Assembly: GCA_913776675.1 (NCBI GenBank)
Contig: CAJYRE010000168.1
Location: 1 to 19,391, forward strand
Direction of reading: 5' to 3'
DNA: 19,391 nucleotides
Origin: Rhizobiaceae bacterium
GTDB taxonomy: Bacteria; Pseudomonadota; Alphaproteobacteria; Rhizobiales; Rhizobiaceae
Part shown: piece after piece, positions 7,601-15,700 of the stretch
How the letters are laid out: every line of letters begins with the position of its first letter
How positions within the stretch are numbered: position 1 is the stretch's first letter
The notes under the pieces: generated by a model
What the model was told of the DNA's origin: nothing
Seen by the model: the letters and a program-made list of their open reading frames with translations, nothing else
The model's database searches: none
Position numbers and translations under genes: made by a program

Positions 7601-8248
7601 ATGACAGATCTGACCCTTTATATTGCCAATAAGAATTATTCTTCCTGGTCGTTTCGGCCATGGATGGCCATGACGGCGGCTGGAATTGAATTTCACGAAC
7701 AACAGATTTTGTTTGATTTTCCGGCGGGCAATCCGGGAATCAAGGCGATTTCCCCCACAGGTCAGGTGCCGGTGCTGGTGCATGGAGATGTGAAGGTCTG
7801 GGAATCTCTGGCGATTATCGAATATCTGGCTGAGGTGTTTCCGAAGGCGCGAATTTGGCCCGAAGCAGCGGCTGAGCGTGCGGTGGCGCGGGCGATCAGT
7901 CTGGAAATGGTGTCGGGTTTTCGGGCGTTGCGCAATGCCTGCCCGATGAATTTTCGCAGGCCTGCGCGTCCTGTTGCGACAAATGATGCGATTTTGGCAG
8001 ATGTGCAGCGCATTGAAACCATTTGGCGCGAACAGATTGCCCGCTCCGGTGGGCCTTTCCTGTTTGGTGCATTTTGCGCGGCTGATGCCATGTTCGCGCC
8101 TGTGGTTAACCGTTTTTCTGTCTATCAACTGACACAAAATGCGGATAGTCTGGCCTATATGCAGCGCATGCAGGCGCATCCTGCATGGATCAAATGGCGG
8201 GATGCAGCACTGGCTGAACCATGGATCGTGCCGGAAGATGAGGCATAA
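7601..8248 (+). CDS. Glutathione S-transferase family protein
   Basis: This is a cytosolic protein of 215 residues with a thioredoxin-like N-terminal domain (about 1-80) and an all-helical C-terminal domain. Near the N-terminus, NKNYSSWSFRPWMAM has a serine-rich SSWS segment where many bacterial GSTs carry their activating serine. GQVPVLVHGDVKVWESLAI contains the cis-proline (VP) and the E-S pair that bind the glutathione gamma-glutamyl group. The start at 7601 follows a GGAG site. A longer frame from 7547 reads through a repeat-like sequence and is not supported. The substrate is unknown. It follows mtgA by 69 nt on the same strand, with no terminator that I can see. Confidence 0.88.
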   Translation: MTDLTLYIANKNYSSWSFRPWMAMTAAGIEFHEQQILFDFPAGNPGIKAISPTGQVPVLVHGDVKVWESLAIIEYLAEVFPKARIWPEAAAERAVARAISLEMVSGFRALRNACPMNFRRPARPVATNDAILADVQRIETIWREQIARSGGPFLFGAFCAADAMFAPVVNRFSVYQLTQNADSLAYMQRMQAHPAWIKWRDAALAEPWIVPEDEA

Positions 8249-8401
8249 GTGCGTCATCTGATTCAAAAAAATCAATTCAGGGTCTGGTCAAAGGCCTATC
8301 CGGCATGTATAAGCCCGGCAAATTCCGAGTTCGAGAGAGATGTTTTTCGCCCTCAAAAAGGTCGATCCTTCTGCTTTCGCCCGTCACGTGGAGTAATTTA
8401 A

Positions 8402-8587
8402 ATGGCTGTACCAAAAAGAAAAACAAGCCCGTCCAAGCGCGGTATGCGCCGCTCTGCAGACGCGCTCAAGGTTCCGACCTATGTGGAAGACAAGAATTCC
8501 GGCGAACTGCGCCGTCCGCATCATATCGATCTGAAGACCGGCATGTATCGCGGTCGTCAGGTTCTGACACCGAAGGAAAGCGCATAA
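8402..8587 (+). CDS. rpmF: 50S ribosomal protein bL32
   Basis: This large-subunit ribosomal protein of 61 residues begins [20 protein letters not shown] and contains the typical [19 protein letters not shown] tail of alphaproteobacterial bL32. It has no cysteines, so it is the zinc-independent form. GGAG about 9 nt before the ATG supports the start. It is monocistronic between the GST gene and a strong terminator. Confidence 0.97.
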   Translation: MAVPKRKTSPSKRGMRRSADALKVPTYVEDKNSGELRRPHHIDLKTGMYRGRQVLTPKESA

Positions 8588-8608
8588 GCGTTTTTTGAGG
8601 ATAGATTG

Positions 8609-8637
8609 AAAAAGCCCGGTTATGCCGGGCTTTTTTT
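8609..8637 (+). terminator. Intrinsic terminator of rpmF
   Basis: An 11-bp stem (AAAAAGCCCGG with CCGGGCTTTTT) and a 5-nt loop are followed by a run of Ts. It starts 21 nt after the rpmF stop and also lies downstream of phaR on the other strand, where the A-tract would act as the T-run. Confidence 0.93.
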
Positions 8638-8684
8638 ATTTTTGAGCTTCAGGGGGGCGTCATGCTTGCGGGCCACCTGCCCTC

Positions 8685-9260
8685 TTACAGCTTATCAAGC
8701 TTGTTTTGCAGATTGCGCAACTGTTCTTTCAGCTCGTCAATATCTTTGGCTTCGCTGCGTTTTTCTTCCTGGGGCTGCTTGGGTGCCATGAAGGGCGAAA
8801 ACATCTGCATGGCCTGATGGAACATTTCGGTGTTGCGCTTGACCTGCTCTTCCATCAACTGCATGGGAGCCTGCAAATTCTTCGTCAGAGGCATATCGCC
8901 AAAAGCACGGGTGACCTGTTCACGCATTTGTGCTTGCTGTTCGGTGAAGGCTTTCATGGAATGCTCCAGAAAGCTCGGTACAACCATTTGCATCTGATCG
9001 CCATAATAGCCAATCAATTGGCGCAGGAAGGAGATCGGCAAAAGCGTGTTGTTTGTCTTGCCTTCCTGCTCGAAAATAATCTGTGTGAGCACAGAATGGG
9101 TTATATCATCGCCGGACTTTGCATCCTGGACGACAAAATCCTCCCCTTTCTTGACCATCTTCGCCAGATCATCGAGCGTGACATAGGTGCTCGTACCTGT
9201 GTTGTAGAGGCGACGATTGGCATATTTTTTAATGATAATTTCGCCCTCGGCCTTGGCCAT
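8685..9260 (-). CDS. phaR: Polyhydroxyalkanoate synthesis repressor PhaR (AniA)
   Basis: PhaR is a DNA-binding protein that senses polyhydroxybutyrate and represses phasin and PHA genes. In rhizobia it is also called AniA and affects carbon flux and exopolysaccharide. The product has 191 residues. The N-terminal PHB/PHA accumulation-regulator DNA-binding domain is about 7-68 (IIIKKYANRRLYNTGTSTYV, then LDDLAKMVKKGEDFVVQDA). The PHB-binding domain is about 70-115 (LLPISFLRQLIGYYGDQMQ). A C-terminal coiled coil rich in K, E and Q spans about 160-191. AGGAG 8 nt before ATG 9260 fixes the start. It is divergent from phaA/phaB, and that arrangement matches the conserved rhizobial locus. Confidence 0.95.
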   Translation of the reverse strand: MAKAEGEIIIKKYANRRLYNTGTSTYVTLDDLAKMVKKGEDFVVQDAKSGDDITHSVLTQIIFEQEGKTNNTLLPISFLRQLIGYYGDQMQMVVPSFLEHSMKAFTEQQAQMREQVTRAFGDMPLTKNLQAPMQLMEEQVKRNTEMFHQAMQMFSPFMAPKQPQEEKRSEAKDIDELKEQLRNLQNKLDKL

Positions 9261-9295
9261 ACTGTGTCTCCTAACCCGGCTTTATCGTTTTGCAT

Positions 9296-9407
9296 CACAG
9301 ACATGTCACTCAAATGACGTCTGTGGTCTGCTATACCGTTTGTGTAACGGGCATGATTTCCTTCCTCGGCCGATTTCGGCTGGAATTTGGAATATGATGT
9401 TACACAA
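9296..9407. promoter_or_regulatory. Inverted repeats in the phaR-phaA intergenic region
   Basis: The 353-bp gap between the divergent phaR and phaA starts holds several dyads. CACAGAC-at-GTCA faces TGAC-GTCTGTG (9296-9325, 11-bp stem with a 2-nt bulge) in the phaR leader. CCGTT-tgtgt-AACGG is at 9336-9350. The 9-mer TTGTGTAAC (9340-9348) recurs inverted as GTTACACAA (9399-9407). A TGCaacGCA site lies at 9467-9475. TGC/GCA dyads have been described as PhaR targets in other alphaproteobacteria. Which of these, if any, PhaR binds is inference. No clear -35/-10 pair was identified. Confidence 0.4.
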
Positions 9408-9613
9408 CAATACTCTTCCCTGAACGTAAGTCTAATCTTAAACCACGCAGCCTGACAATCTCTTTGTGCAACGCAAGACCCGCGCTTGTGTCTTCTGCTG
9501 GCAATTATCAAGAATGCAACCGATGACTGAAAAATTCACAGCTTAACATTTGACTTCTCGGAAGAGCTTTGACAGTCTCCGCCCAGAGGACCAAAACATT
9601 TGAGGAGACTCCC

Positions 9614-10795
9614 ATGGCCACCCCTTCTATCGTCATTGCCAGCGCTGCCCGCACAGCGGTCGGTTCGTTCAACGGCGCATTTGCCAATGTTGCCGCGCAT
9701 GAACTGGGTGCCGTGGCCATCAAGGGCGTTTTGGAACGCGCAGGTGTTGAGGCGGCCGAGGTGGATGAAGTAATTCTGGGGCAGATTTTGACTGCCGGTC
9801 AGGGACAGAATCCAGCCCGTCAAGCCGCTATCAAGGCCGGGATTCCCGAAGAAAAAACAGCCTGGGGCCTCAACCAGCTTTGTGGCTCGGGCCTGCGTGC
9901 TGTCGCCGTTGGCATGCAGCAGATTGTTGCCGGTGATGCTGCCATCATTGTGGCTGGCGGGCAGGAGTCCATGTCGCTATCCCCGCATTGTGCCCATTTG
10001 CGCGCGGGCACCAAAATGGGCGACATGAAAATGATCGACACCATGATCAAGGATGGTCTGACCGACGCTTTCTATGGCTACCATATGGGCGTAACCGCTG
10101 AAAATGTGGCTCGTCAGTGGCAGTTGACCCGCGATGAGCAGGATGCCTTTGCTGTCGCGTCGCAAAACAAGGCAGAGGCGGCACAGGCCGCTGGCAAGTT
10201 CAAGGATGAGATCGTGCCTGTGACCATTGCGGGTCGTAAGGGTGATGTGACTGTTGATGCCGATGAATATATCCGCATTGGTGCTACACTGGAAAGCATG
10301 ACCAAGCTGCGCCCTGCCTTTGATAAGGAAGGCACGGTCACGGCGGGTAATGCTTCCGGCCTTAATGATGGCGCGGCTGCGGCGCTTCTGATGACAGAGG
10401 CAGAGGCTGTTCGGCGTGGCATTCAGCCGTTGGCGCGGATCGCCTCCTGGGCAACCGCGGGTGTTGACCCGAAAATCATGGGCACAGGACCGATTCCAGC
10501 ATCGCGCAAGGCGCTTGAAAAGGCAGGATGGTCTATCAACCAACTGGAACTGATCGAAGCTAATGAGGCTTTTGCAGCGCAGGCCTGTGCGGTGAACAAG
10601 GATCTCGGTTGGGATACATCGATTGTCAACGTCAATGGTGGTGCCATTGCCATTGGCCATCCGGTGGGTGCATCCGGGGCGCGTATCCTGAACACGCTTC
10701 TGTTTGAAATGAAGCGTCGCGGCGCGAAAAAGGGCTTGGCAACACTGTGCATTGGTGGCGGTATGGGTGTCGCCATGTGTCTGGAAGCGCTGTAA
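9614..10795 (+). CDS. phaA: Acetyl-CoA acetyltransferase (beta-ketothiolase)
   Basis: This enzyme condenses two acetyl-CoA to acetoacetyl-CoA, the first step of polyhydroxybutyrate synthesis. The product has 393 residues, standard for PhaA. The acyl-accepting cysteine is in [11 protein letters not shown] (C90), the active-site histidine in [14 protein letters not shown] (H349), and the general-base cysteine in [11 protein letters not shown] (C379). All three agree with the Zoogloea thiolase pattern. The start is ATG 9614, 6 nt after GAGGAG. The frame extends up to 9569 but without a ribosome site. It is followed by phaB after 171 nt and is divergent from phaR. Confidence 0.97.
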   Translation: MATPSIVIASAARTAVGSFNGAFANVAAHELGAVAIKGVLERAGVEAAEVDEVILGQILTAGQGQNPARQAAIKAGIPEEKTAWGLNQLCGSGLRAVAVGMQQIVAGDAAIIVAGGQESMSLSPHCAHLRAGTKMGDMKMIDTMIKDGLTDAFYGYHMGVTAENVARQWQLTRDEQDAFAVASQNKAEAAQAAGKFKDEIVPVTIAGRKGDVTVDADEYIRIGATLESMTKLRPAFDKEGTVTAGNASGLNDGAAAALLMTEAEAVRRGIQPLARIASWATAGVDPKIMGTGPIPASRKALEKAGWSINQLELIEANEAFAAQACAVNKDLGWDTSIVNVNGGAIAIGHPVGASGARILNTLLFEMKRRGAKKGLATLCIGGGMGVAMCLEAL

Positions 10796-10831
10796 CCAGC
10801 CAGATTTTTATTTTTACGATGAAGTTTTCAG

Positions 10832-10851
10832 CCGCGCTTTTGAAAGCGCGG
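10832..10851 (+). other. GC-rich hairpin between phaA and phaB
   Basis: CCGCGCTT pairs with AAGCGCGG around a 4-nt loop, 36 nt after the phaA stop. No T-run follows, so it is not a standard terminator. It may be an RNA-stability or partial-readthrough element between the two cistrons. A small dyad CACTTT-caa-AAAGTG follows at 10889-10903. Confidence 0.45.
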
Positions 10852-10966
10852 TTGGCGAAGCTTTGACTGTTGCATCCTTGCGGTTGGGCACTTTCAAAAA
10901 GTGACCTTCACCAAGTGCAAACAATGTTAAAAATGCCATGGCAGTCTGACAGAGGGAGAATGAAAT

Positions 10967-11692
10967 ATGAGCAGGGTAGCACTGGTTACGGGCGGTACGC
11001 GTGGTATTGGCGCAGCGATCGCGGTGGCGCTCAAAGAGGCCGGATACAAGGTTGCTGCCAATTATGCCGGCAATGATGAGAAGGCCAAAATCTTTGAAGC
11101 CGAAACGGGCATTCCGGTTTTCAAGTGGGATGTTTCATCCTACGAGGCCTGCGTGGAGGGGATCGCCAGCGTGCAAGCAGCACTTGGGCCAATTGATGTG
11201 CTGGTCAACAATGCGGGTATTACCCGTGATGCCATGTTCCATAAAATGACCCCGGAACAGTGGAATGATGTGATCGGAACCAACCTGACCGGGCTGTTCA
11301 ATGTGACACATCCTGTCTGGACAGGGATGCGTGACCGTAATTTTGGCCGCGTTATCAATATTTCGTCCATCAACGGTCAGAAAGGTCAGATGGGACAGGC
11401 CAATTATTCGGCTGCCAAGGCTGGTGATCTGGGCTTTACCAAAGCGTTGGCTCAGGAAGGGGCGGCCAAGGGCATTACGGTGAATGCGATTTGCCCCGGT
11501 TACATCGGTACGGAAATGGTGCGGGCCGTGCCTGAAAAGGTGCTCAATGAGCGTATTCTGCCGCAGATTCCGGTGGGACGCTTGGGTGAACCGGAAGAAA
11601 TTGCACGGATTGTTGTGTTTCTGGCATCCGATGATGCGGGCTTCATAACCGGATCGACGATTTCAGCCAATGGCGGACAATTTTTCGTCTGA
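10967..11692 (+). CDS. phaB: Acetoacetyl-CoA reductase (NADPH-type, SDR)
   Basis: This enzyme reduces acetoacetyl-CoA to (R)-3-hydroxybutyryl-CoA, the monomer for PHB synthase. It is a classical short-chain dehydrogenase of 241 residues: cofactor loop TGGTRGIG (8-15), NNAG at 81-84, and the catalytic set N106, S134 (NISSINGQKGQMGQ), Y147 and K151 (NYSAAKAG), with CPGYIGTEM after strand 6. NGQKG and the C-terminus ISANGGQFFV are typical of PhaB rather than FabG. A purine-rich AGAGGGAGAATG lies before the ATG. No phaC gene follows, as is usual in rhizobia, where the synthase is elsewhere. It is terminated by the hairpin at 11720-11750. Confidence 0.96.
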   Translation: MSRVALVTGGTRGIGAAIAVALKEAGYKVAANYAGNDEKAKIFEAETGIPVFKWDVSSYEACVEGIASVQAALGPIDVLVNNAGITRDAMFHKMTPEQWNDVIGTNLTGLFNVTHPVWTGMRDRNFGRVINISSINGQKGQMGQANYSAAKAGDLGFTKALAQEGAAKGITVNAICPGYIGTEMVRAVPEKVLNERILPQIPVGRLGEPEEIARIVVFLASDDAGFITGSTISANGGQFFV

Positions 11693-11719
11693 ACTGTTTT
11701 CATATTTCATACAGACAAA

Positions 11720-11750
11720 GAAAATGCCGCAGGATTTCTGCGGCATTTTC
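11720..11750. terminator. Bidirectional intrinsic terminator after phaB
   Basis: GAAAATGCCGCAG (11720-11732) pairs perfectly with CTGCGGCATTTTC (11738-11750) around 5 nt. It has A- and T-tracts at the stem base in both directions, and it separates phaB from the converging lipoprotein gene. Confidence 0.85.
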
Positions 11751-11796
11751 TGTTTGAGATGTTGTCCGACCCAAGAAGGGTCATGAAAACCTTACA

Positions 11797-11816
11797 GCAT
11801 TTCCAGGAAAAATGCT
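11797..11816. repeat. Short dispersed-repeat-like sequence at the lipoprotein gene 3' end
   Basis: AGCATTTCCAGGAAAAATGC forms an imperfect hairpin (gcatttcc with ggaaaaatgc). It resembles the agcatttccaggaaaagtg module that I recall as frequent in rhizobial intergenic DNA. Its last base enters the stop codon of the minus-strand gene. Confidence 0.35.
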
Positions 11817-12073
11817 TAGCGGCAACGCGCTTCGTAACGATGGCCATCCCGGCCACGATAAATGCAGTAGCCGCGGTGTTCTTGCGATCTGCCGATAAGC
11901 GCACCAACGACGCCGCCGCCAACAGCACCAATGGCTGCACCGCCCCACGAATTGGTGGCAATACCGCCAATAACAGCACCCGTGCCCGCCCCAATGGTTG
12001 CTCCGCGCTCTGTTGCCGTACAAGAGGCAACGAGTGGTACGATCATGGCCATGGCAATCACAGTCTTTTTCAT
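11816..12073 (-). CDS. Small glycine-zipper lipoprotein
   Basis: This is a predicted envelope lipoprotein of 85 residues. The signal peptide MKKTVIAMAMIVPLVASC ends in a lipobox V-A-S-C with the lipidated C18. The mature part is a glycine zipper of the YMGG/17-kDa-antigen type (about 24-60, GATIGAGTGAVIGGIATNSW and following), which in relatives inserts into or lies along a membrane. It ends in a short basic C-terminus with two cysteines (GYCIYRGRDGHRYEARC). A site with AGGG precedes ATG 12073. A longer frame from 12136 would put 21 residues before the signal peptide and is rejected. It lies 76 nt downstream of the DUF3309 gene on the same strand with no terminator between, so it may share that gene's stress-type promoter. 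The exact role is unknown. Confidence 0.82.
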   Translation of the reverse strand: MKKTVIAMAMIVPLVASCTATERGATIGAGTGAVIGGIATNSWGGAAIGAVGGGVVGALIGRSQEHRGYCIYRGRDGHRYEARCR

Positions 12074-12149
12074 TGTTTTCCCTTTCTCCGGATAGACACG
12101 TGTTTGGATTGCTAGAAGAATTTTATTTTCAGGCATGTGATGAGACGCT

Positions 12150-12305
12150 TTAAATACGGCCCATGAGCAATAAAATGATCAGGATGAGGACAACCAGTCC
12201 CAGACCGCCAGAGGGTCCATATCCCCAGTTGCGACTGTGGCCCCAGGTCGGAAGAGCGCCCAGAAGCATCAGAATGAGAATGATAACCAAAATGGTGCTT
12301 AACAT
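12150..12305 (-). CDS. DUF3309-family mini membrane protein
   Basis: This 51-residue protein is made of two hydrophobic helices (about 1-17, MLSTILVIILILMLLGAL, and 32-48, GLGLVVLILIILLLMG) joined by a polar loop with PTWGHSRNWGYGPSGG. That W-rich/GYGPSGG loop is the hallmark of the DUF3309 family, short alphaproteobacterial proteins of unknown function. The start at 12305 has a strong AGGGGGG site, and the longer frame from 12353 is not supported. An EcfG-like promoter lies about 50 nt upstream, which suggests induction in the general stress response. It is probably an inner-membrane protein. Confidence 0.85.
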   Translation of the reverse strand: MLSTILVIILILMLLGALPTWGHSRNWGYGPSGGLGLVVLILIILLLMGRI

Positions 12306-12353
12306 CGCAAAACGCCCCCCTGAATGTGACAGAATTTGATTTCGTGGGGTCAT

Positions 12354-12378
12354 AACGATTAAAATTGCTCTTTGTTCC
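12354..12378 (-). promoter_or_regulatory. EcfG (general stress response sigma factor)-type promoter
   Basis: On the minus strand the sequence reads GGAAC (12378-12374), a 16-nt spacer, then CGTT (12357-12354). This is an exact fit to the GGAAC-N16/17-CGTT consensus of EcfG/SigT/RpoE2 promoters in alphaproteobacteria. A transcript starting a few nt downstream would have a leader of about 40 nt before the DUF3309 start and could include the lipoprotein gene. Reading the upstream regions by eye, I saw no other GGAAC/CGTT pair with this spacing. Confidence 0.75.
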
Positions 12379-12509
12379 TGATGCGTGAAAGAATGTTGTC
12401 ATAAGAGATCTGTTCGGCCCGATTGAGCAGAACAAAATAAGGTTGCACGGCCGACACATTATAATGTGCTGATGCTGGGCAGTGTCACGAGATCAAGACC
12501 TGAACAAAG

Positions 12510-12548
12510 CCTGAATCAGGACGAATCACTGATTCGTTGCTGATTCGT
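12510..12548. promoter_or_regulatory. TGATTCGT repeat cluster upstream of the helicase gene
   Basis: ACGAATCA-c-TGATTCGT (12521-12537) is a perfect 8+1+8 palindrome. A third copy, TGATTCGT, follows at 12541-12548, giving an 11-nt periodic direct repeat. CCTGAaTCAGG (12510-12520) is another palindrome immediately before. The cluster is 220-260 bp ahead of the helicase start in otherwise non-coding DNA, and its spacing suits a dimeric repressor or activator site. The regulator is not identifiable from sequence. Confidence 0.5.
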
Positions 12549-12766
12549 TTGCAGCCCGTTCTCATTGTCGAAATGGTTGTAAAATGGGTTGCAACTTTTG
12601 GTTATTGTTCGCTGAAGTCCCTGCCCGCGCTTAAAAACATGCTTTGCACAATTCTTTCCTTGCCTTTCGCGTTCAGCAACGCCATGTGTTGCTGCGCATG
12701 ATGGCTCTGTATTCAGAACCATCTCTGAAAAGTGCAGTCCGGAGCGTGTATTTGACTTCGCAACCC

Positions 12767-15700
12767 ATGATTCTGAGCGGTCGCAGCGTGATTGCTGTGC
12801 TGGGGCCGACCAATACGGGCAAGACCCATTACGCCATTGAGCGCATGATTGCCCATGGATCGGGTATGATTGGCCTGCCTTTGCGGCTGTTGGCGCGTGA
12901 GGTTTATACGCGACTGGTGGAGCGGGTGGGGGTTAGCAATGTCTCTCTCATCACTGGCGAAGAAAAAATCACCCCGCCAAAAGCGCGCTATTCCGTTTGC
13001 ACGGTGGAAGCCCTGCCGCGCGAAACCAAGGTTGCTTTTGTGGCGATTGATGAAATTCAATTGGCAGGCGATCTGGAACGCGGGCATATTTTTACCGACC
13101 GGCTGCTGAATCTGCGGGGTCGGGAAGAAACCCTTCTGCTCGGTTCGGCGACGATGAAGCCGATTTTGCAGCAGCTTTTGCCTGGCATTACGGTGATTGA
13201 GCGCCCGCGCCTGTCGCAACTGTTTTATGCAGGGCAGAAAAAAATCACCCGCCTGCCCCAGCGCACCGCCATTGTCGCCTTTTCCGCCGATGAAGTTTAC
13301 GCCATTGCTGAATTGATTCGCCGTCAGCGCGGCGGTGCCGCTGTTGTTCTGGGGGCCCTCAGTCCGCGCACCCGCAATGCGCAGGTGGGGCTGTATCAAT
13401 CTGGTGACGTGGAATATCTGGTGGCCACAGATGCGATTGGCATGGGGTTGAACCTCGATGTCGATCATGTGGCCTTTGCGCAGGATCGCAAATTTGACGG
13501 CTATCAGTTCCGTAATCTGAACGCCGGTGAGCTGGGCCAGATTGCCGGGCGCGCCGGGCGCCATTTGAAAGATGGCACCTTTGGCGTCACAGGCCGGGTT
13601 GATCCGTTTGATCCGGAGCTGGTCGAGCGGCTTCAGGCCCATGAATTTGATGCGGTGAAAGTGTTGCAGTGGCGCACGCCGCATTTCGATTTTTCATCAA
13701 TTGCCAGCTTGCAACGCAGTCTGGATGCAGCCCCGCGTGTGCCGGGTCTGGTGCGGGCGCTGCCTGCGATTGATCAGCAGGCGCTGGAATATCTTGCGCG
13801 CTATCCTGAAGTTCAGGACCTTGCAAAAACACCGGAACGGGTATCTTTGTTGTGGGATGCCTGCGCTTTGCCCGATTATCGGCGGATAACTCCGGCACAA
13901 CATGCCGATCTTATCCTCACCCTCTATTCTGATCTTGCGCGACACGGTACTGTGAACGAGGATTTCATGGCCGAACAGGTGCGCAGATCCGATCGGACAG
14001 ACGGGGAGATAGATACTCTTTCTGCGCGCATTGCGCAGATCCGAACTTGGACTTATGTGTCAAACAGGCCAGGTTGGCTTGCTGATCCGACACACTGGCA
14101 AGAAAAGACGCGGGAAATCGAAGATCGATTGTCTGACGCGTTACATGAGAGGTTGACGAAACGCTTTGTTGATCGCAGGACATCTGTGCTCATGAAGCGC
14201 TTGAGAGAGAATGCGATGCTGGAAGCAGAAATCAGTGTAAACGGTGATGTGTTCGTTGAAGGACATCACGTGGGTCAACTCTCCGGATTCCGGTTTACGC
14301 CGATCTCTGGAATGGAAGGGCCCGATGCGAAGGCGGTGCAAACCGCTGCCCAAAAGGCACTCAGTCTGGAGTTTGAGGCGCGCGCTGCAAGATTGCATGC
14401 GTCTGGCAATAATGACATTGCCATCAGCTCCGATGGTCTGGTGCGTTGGCTTGGCGATCCGGTTGCCCGCCTGATCGGCTCGGATCACATCATGCATCCG
14501 CGGGTGATCCTGCTGGCTGATGAGCAATTGACCGGCAATGCCCGCGACCACGTGGTTGCCCGCATCGAACGCTTCGTCAATCACCATATTTCGACGATCC
14601 TGAAGCCGCTGGACGATTTGTCCCGCGCTGAAGATTTGCAGGGCCTGTCCAAGGGGCTCGCTTTCCAGTTGGTCGAAAATCTCGGCATTCTGTTCCGCCG
14701 TGATGTGACCGAAGAGGTCAAGTCGCTGGATCAGGATGCGCGCGCCTCCATGCGTCGCTATGGTGTGCGGTTTGGAGCCTATCACATTTTTATGCCCACG
14801 CTGCTCAAGCCGGCTCCCGCCGAATTGATCACCCTGCTCTGGGCCTTGAAAAATGACGGCTTGGACAAGCCCGGCTTTGGTGAGTTGATTCCTGTTCTGG
14901 CGGCAGGCCGCACCTCTGTTGTGACCGATCCCGGCTTTGAGCGGAATTTCTATAAGTTGGCCGGCTTCCGCTTCTTGGGCAAACGCGCTGTGCGTATCGA
15001 TATTCTGGAGCGTCTGGCCGATTTGATTCGTCCGCTTCTGCAATGGAAGCCTGGCACGGGCAACCGTCCGGATGGCGCTTATGATGGTCGCCGCTTTACG
15101 ACCACAACAGCCATGCTGTCCATTCTGGGTGCCACACCCGATGACATGGAAGAAATTCTCAAGGGTCTTGGCTATCGCGCAGACTCTGTGAAGCAAGAAG
15201 AAGCGCAGGCTTTCCTGGCATCTCAGGATGGCGATAAGGCTGGATCGGCAGATGCTCAGGCTCCTGCCGCGACCGATGAGGCTTCATCTGCTGTCGAGAC
15301 GGGTGATGCTGCTGCTGACAGTGACGCCCAGGAACATCCTGCAGCCGAGGCCGTGGCTGCTGTTGCGGAGGGTGCCGTTGCTGCCGAAGCGCCCGTTGAG
15401 GCAAAGCCTGTTCTGTTGTGGCGCCCCGGTGGGCGCAATGACAATCAGCGTCAGGCGCGTCCGCAAGGAGAGCGTCGTCAGAACAATGCCGATCATGCGG
15501 CACGGTCCGAGCCGAAAAGCGAAGGACGTGGCAATGGTCCGCGTGAGGACAAGCGCCGCGATGGGGGCCACCATGGCAAGCCGCGCGACCGCGACGGTCA
15601 GCGCGATAAACATGCACCACGGGCCGAGCGCAATGATCGTCCACCGCGCAAGGACCGCGACAGCAAATCATCTCAGCCTCAGACATTTGAGGCCAAGCCG

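Noticed and set aside
8249..8401. Promoter for rpmF
   Set aside because: One must exist but I could not find a convincing -35/-10 pair with correct spacing, so none is annotated.
9569..12305. Complete PHB operon including phaC
   Set aside because: No synthase gene (no lipase-box G-x-C-x-G protein) is present; only phaA, phaB and the regulator phaR.
12510..12548. Attachment site or remnant of an integrated element
   Set aside because: The TGATTCGT repeats are not next to a tRNA gene or integrase, and no matching copy is found elsewhere in the window.
12644..12766. Upstream starts for the helicase (TTG 12644, ATG 12698/12701)
   Set aside because: No ribosome site and no protein-like conservation that I recognise before MILSGR. 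The choice of 12767 remains uncertain.
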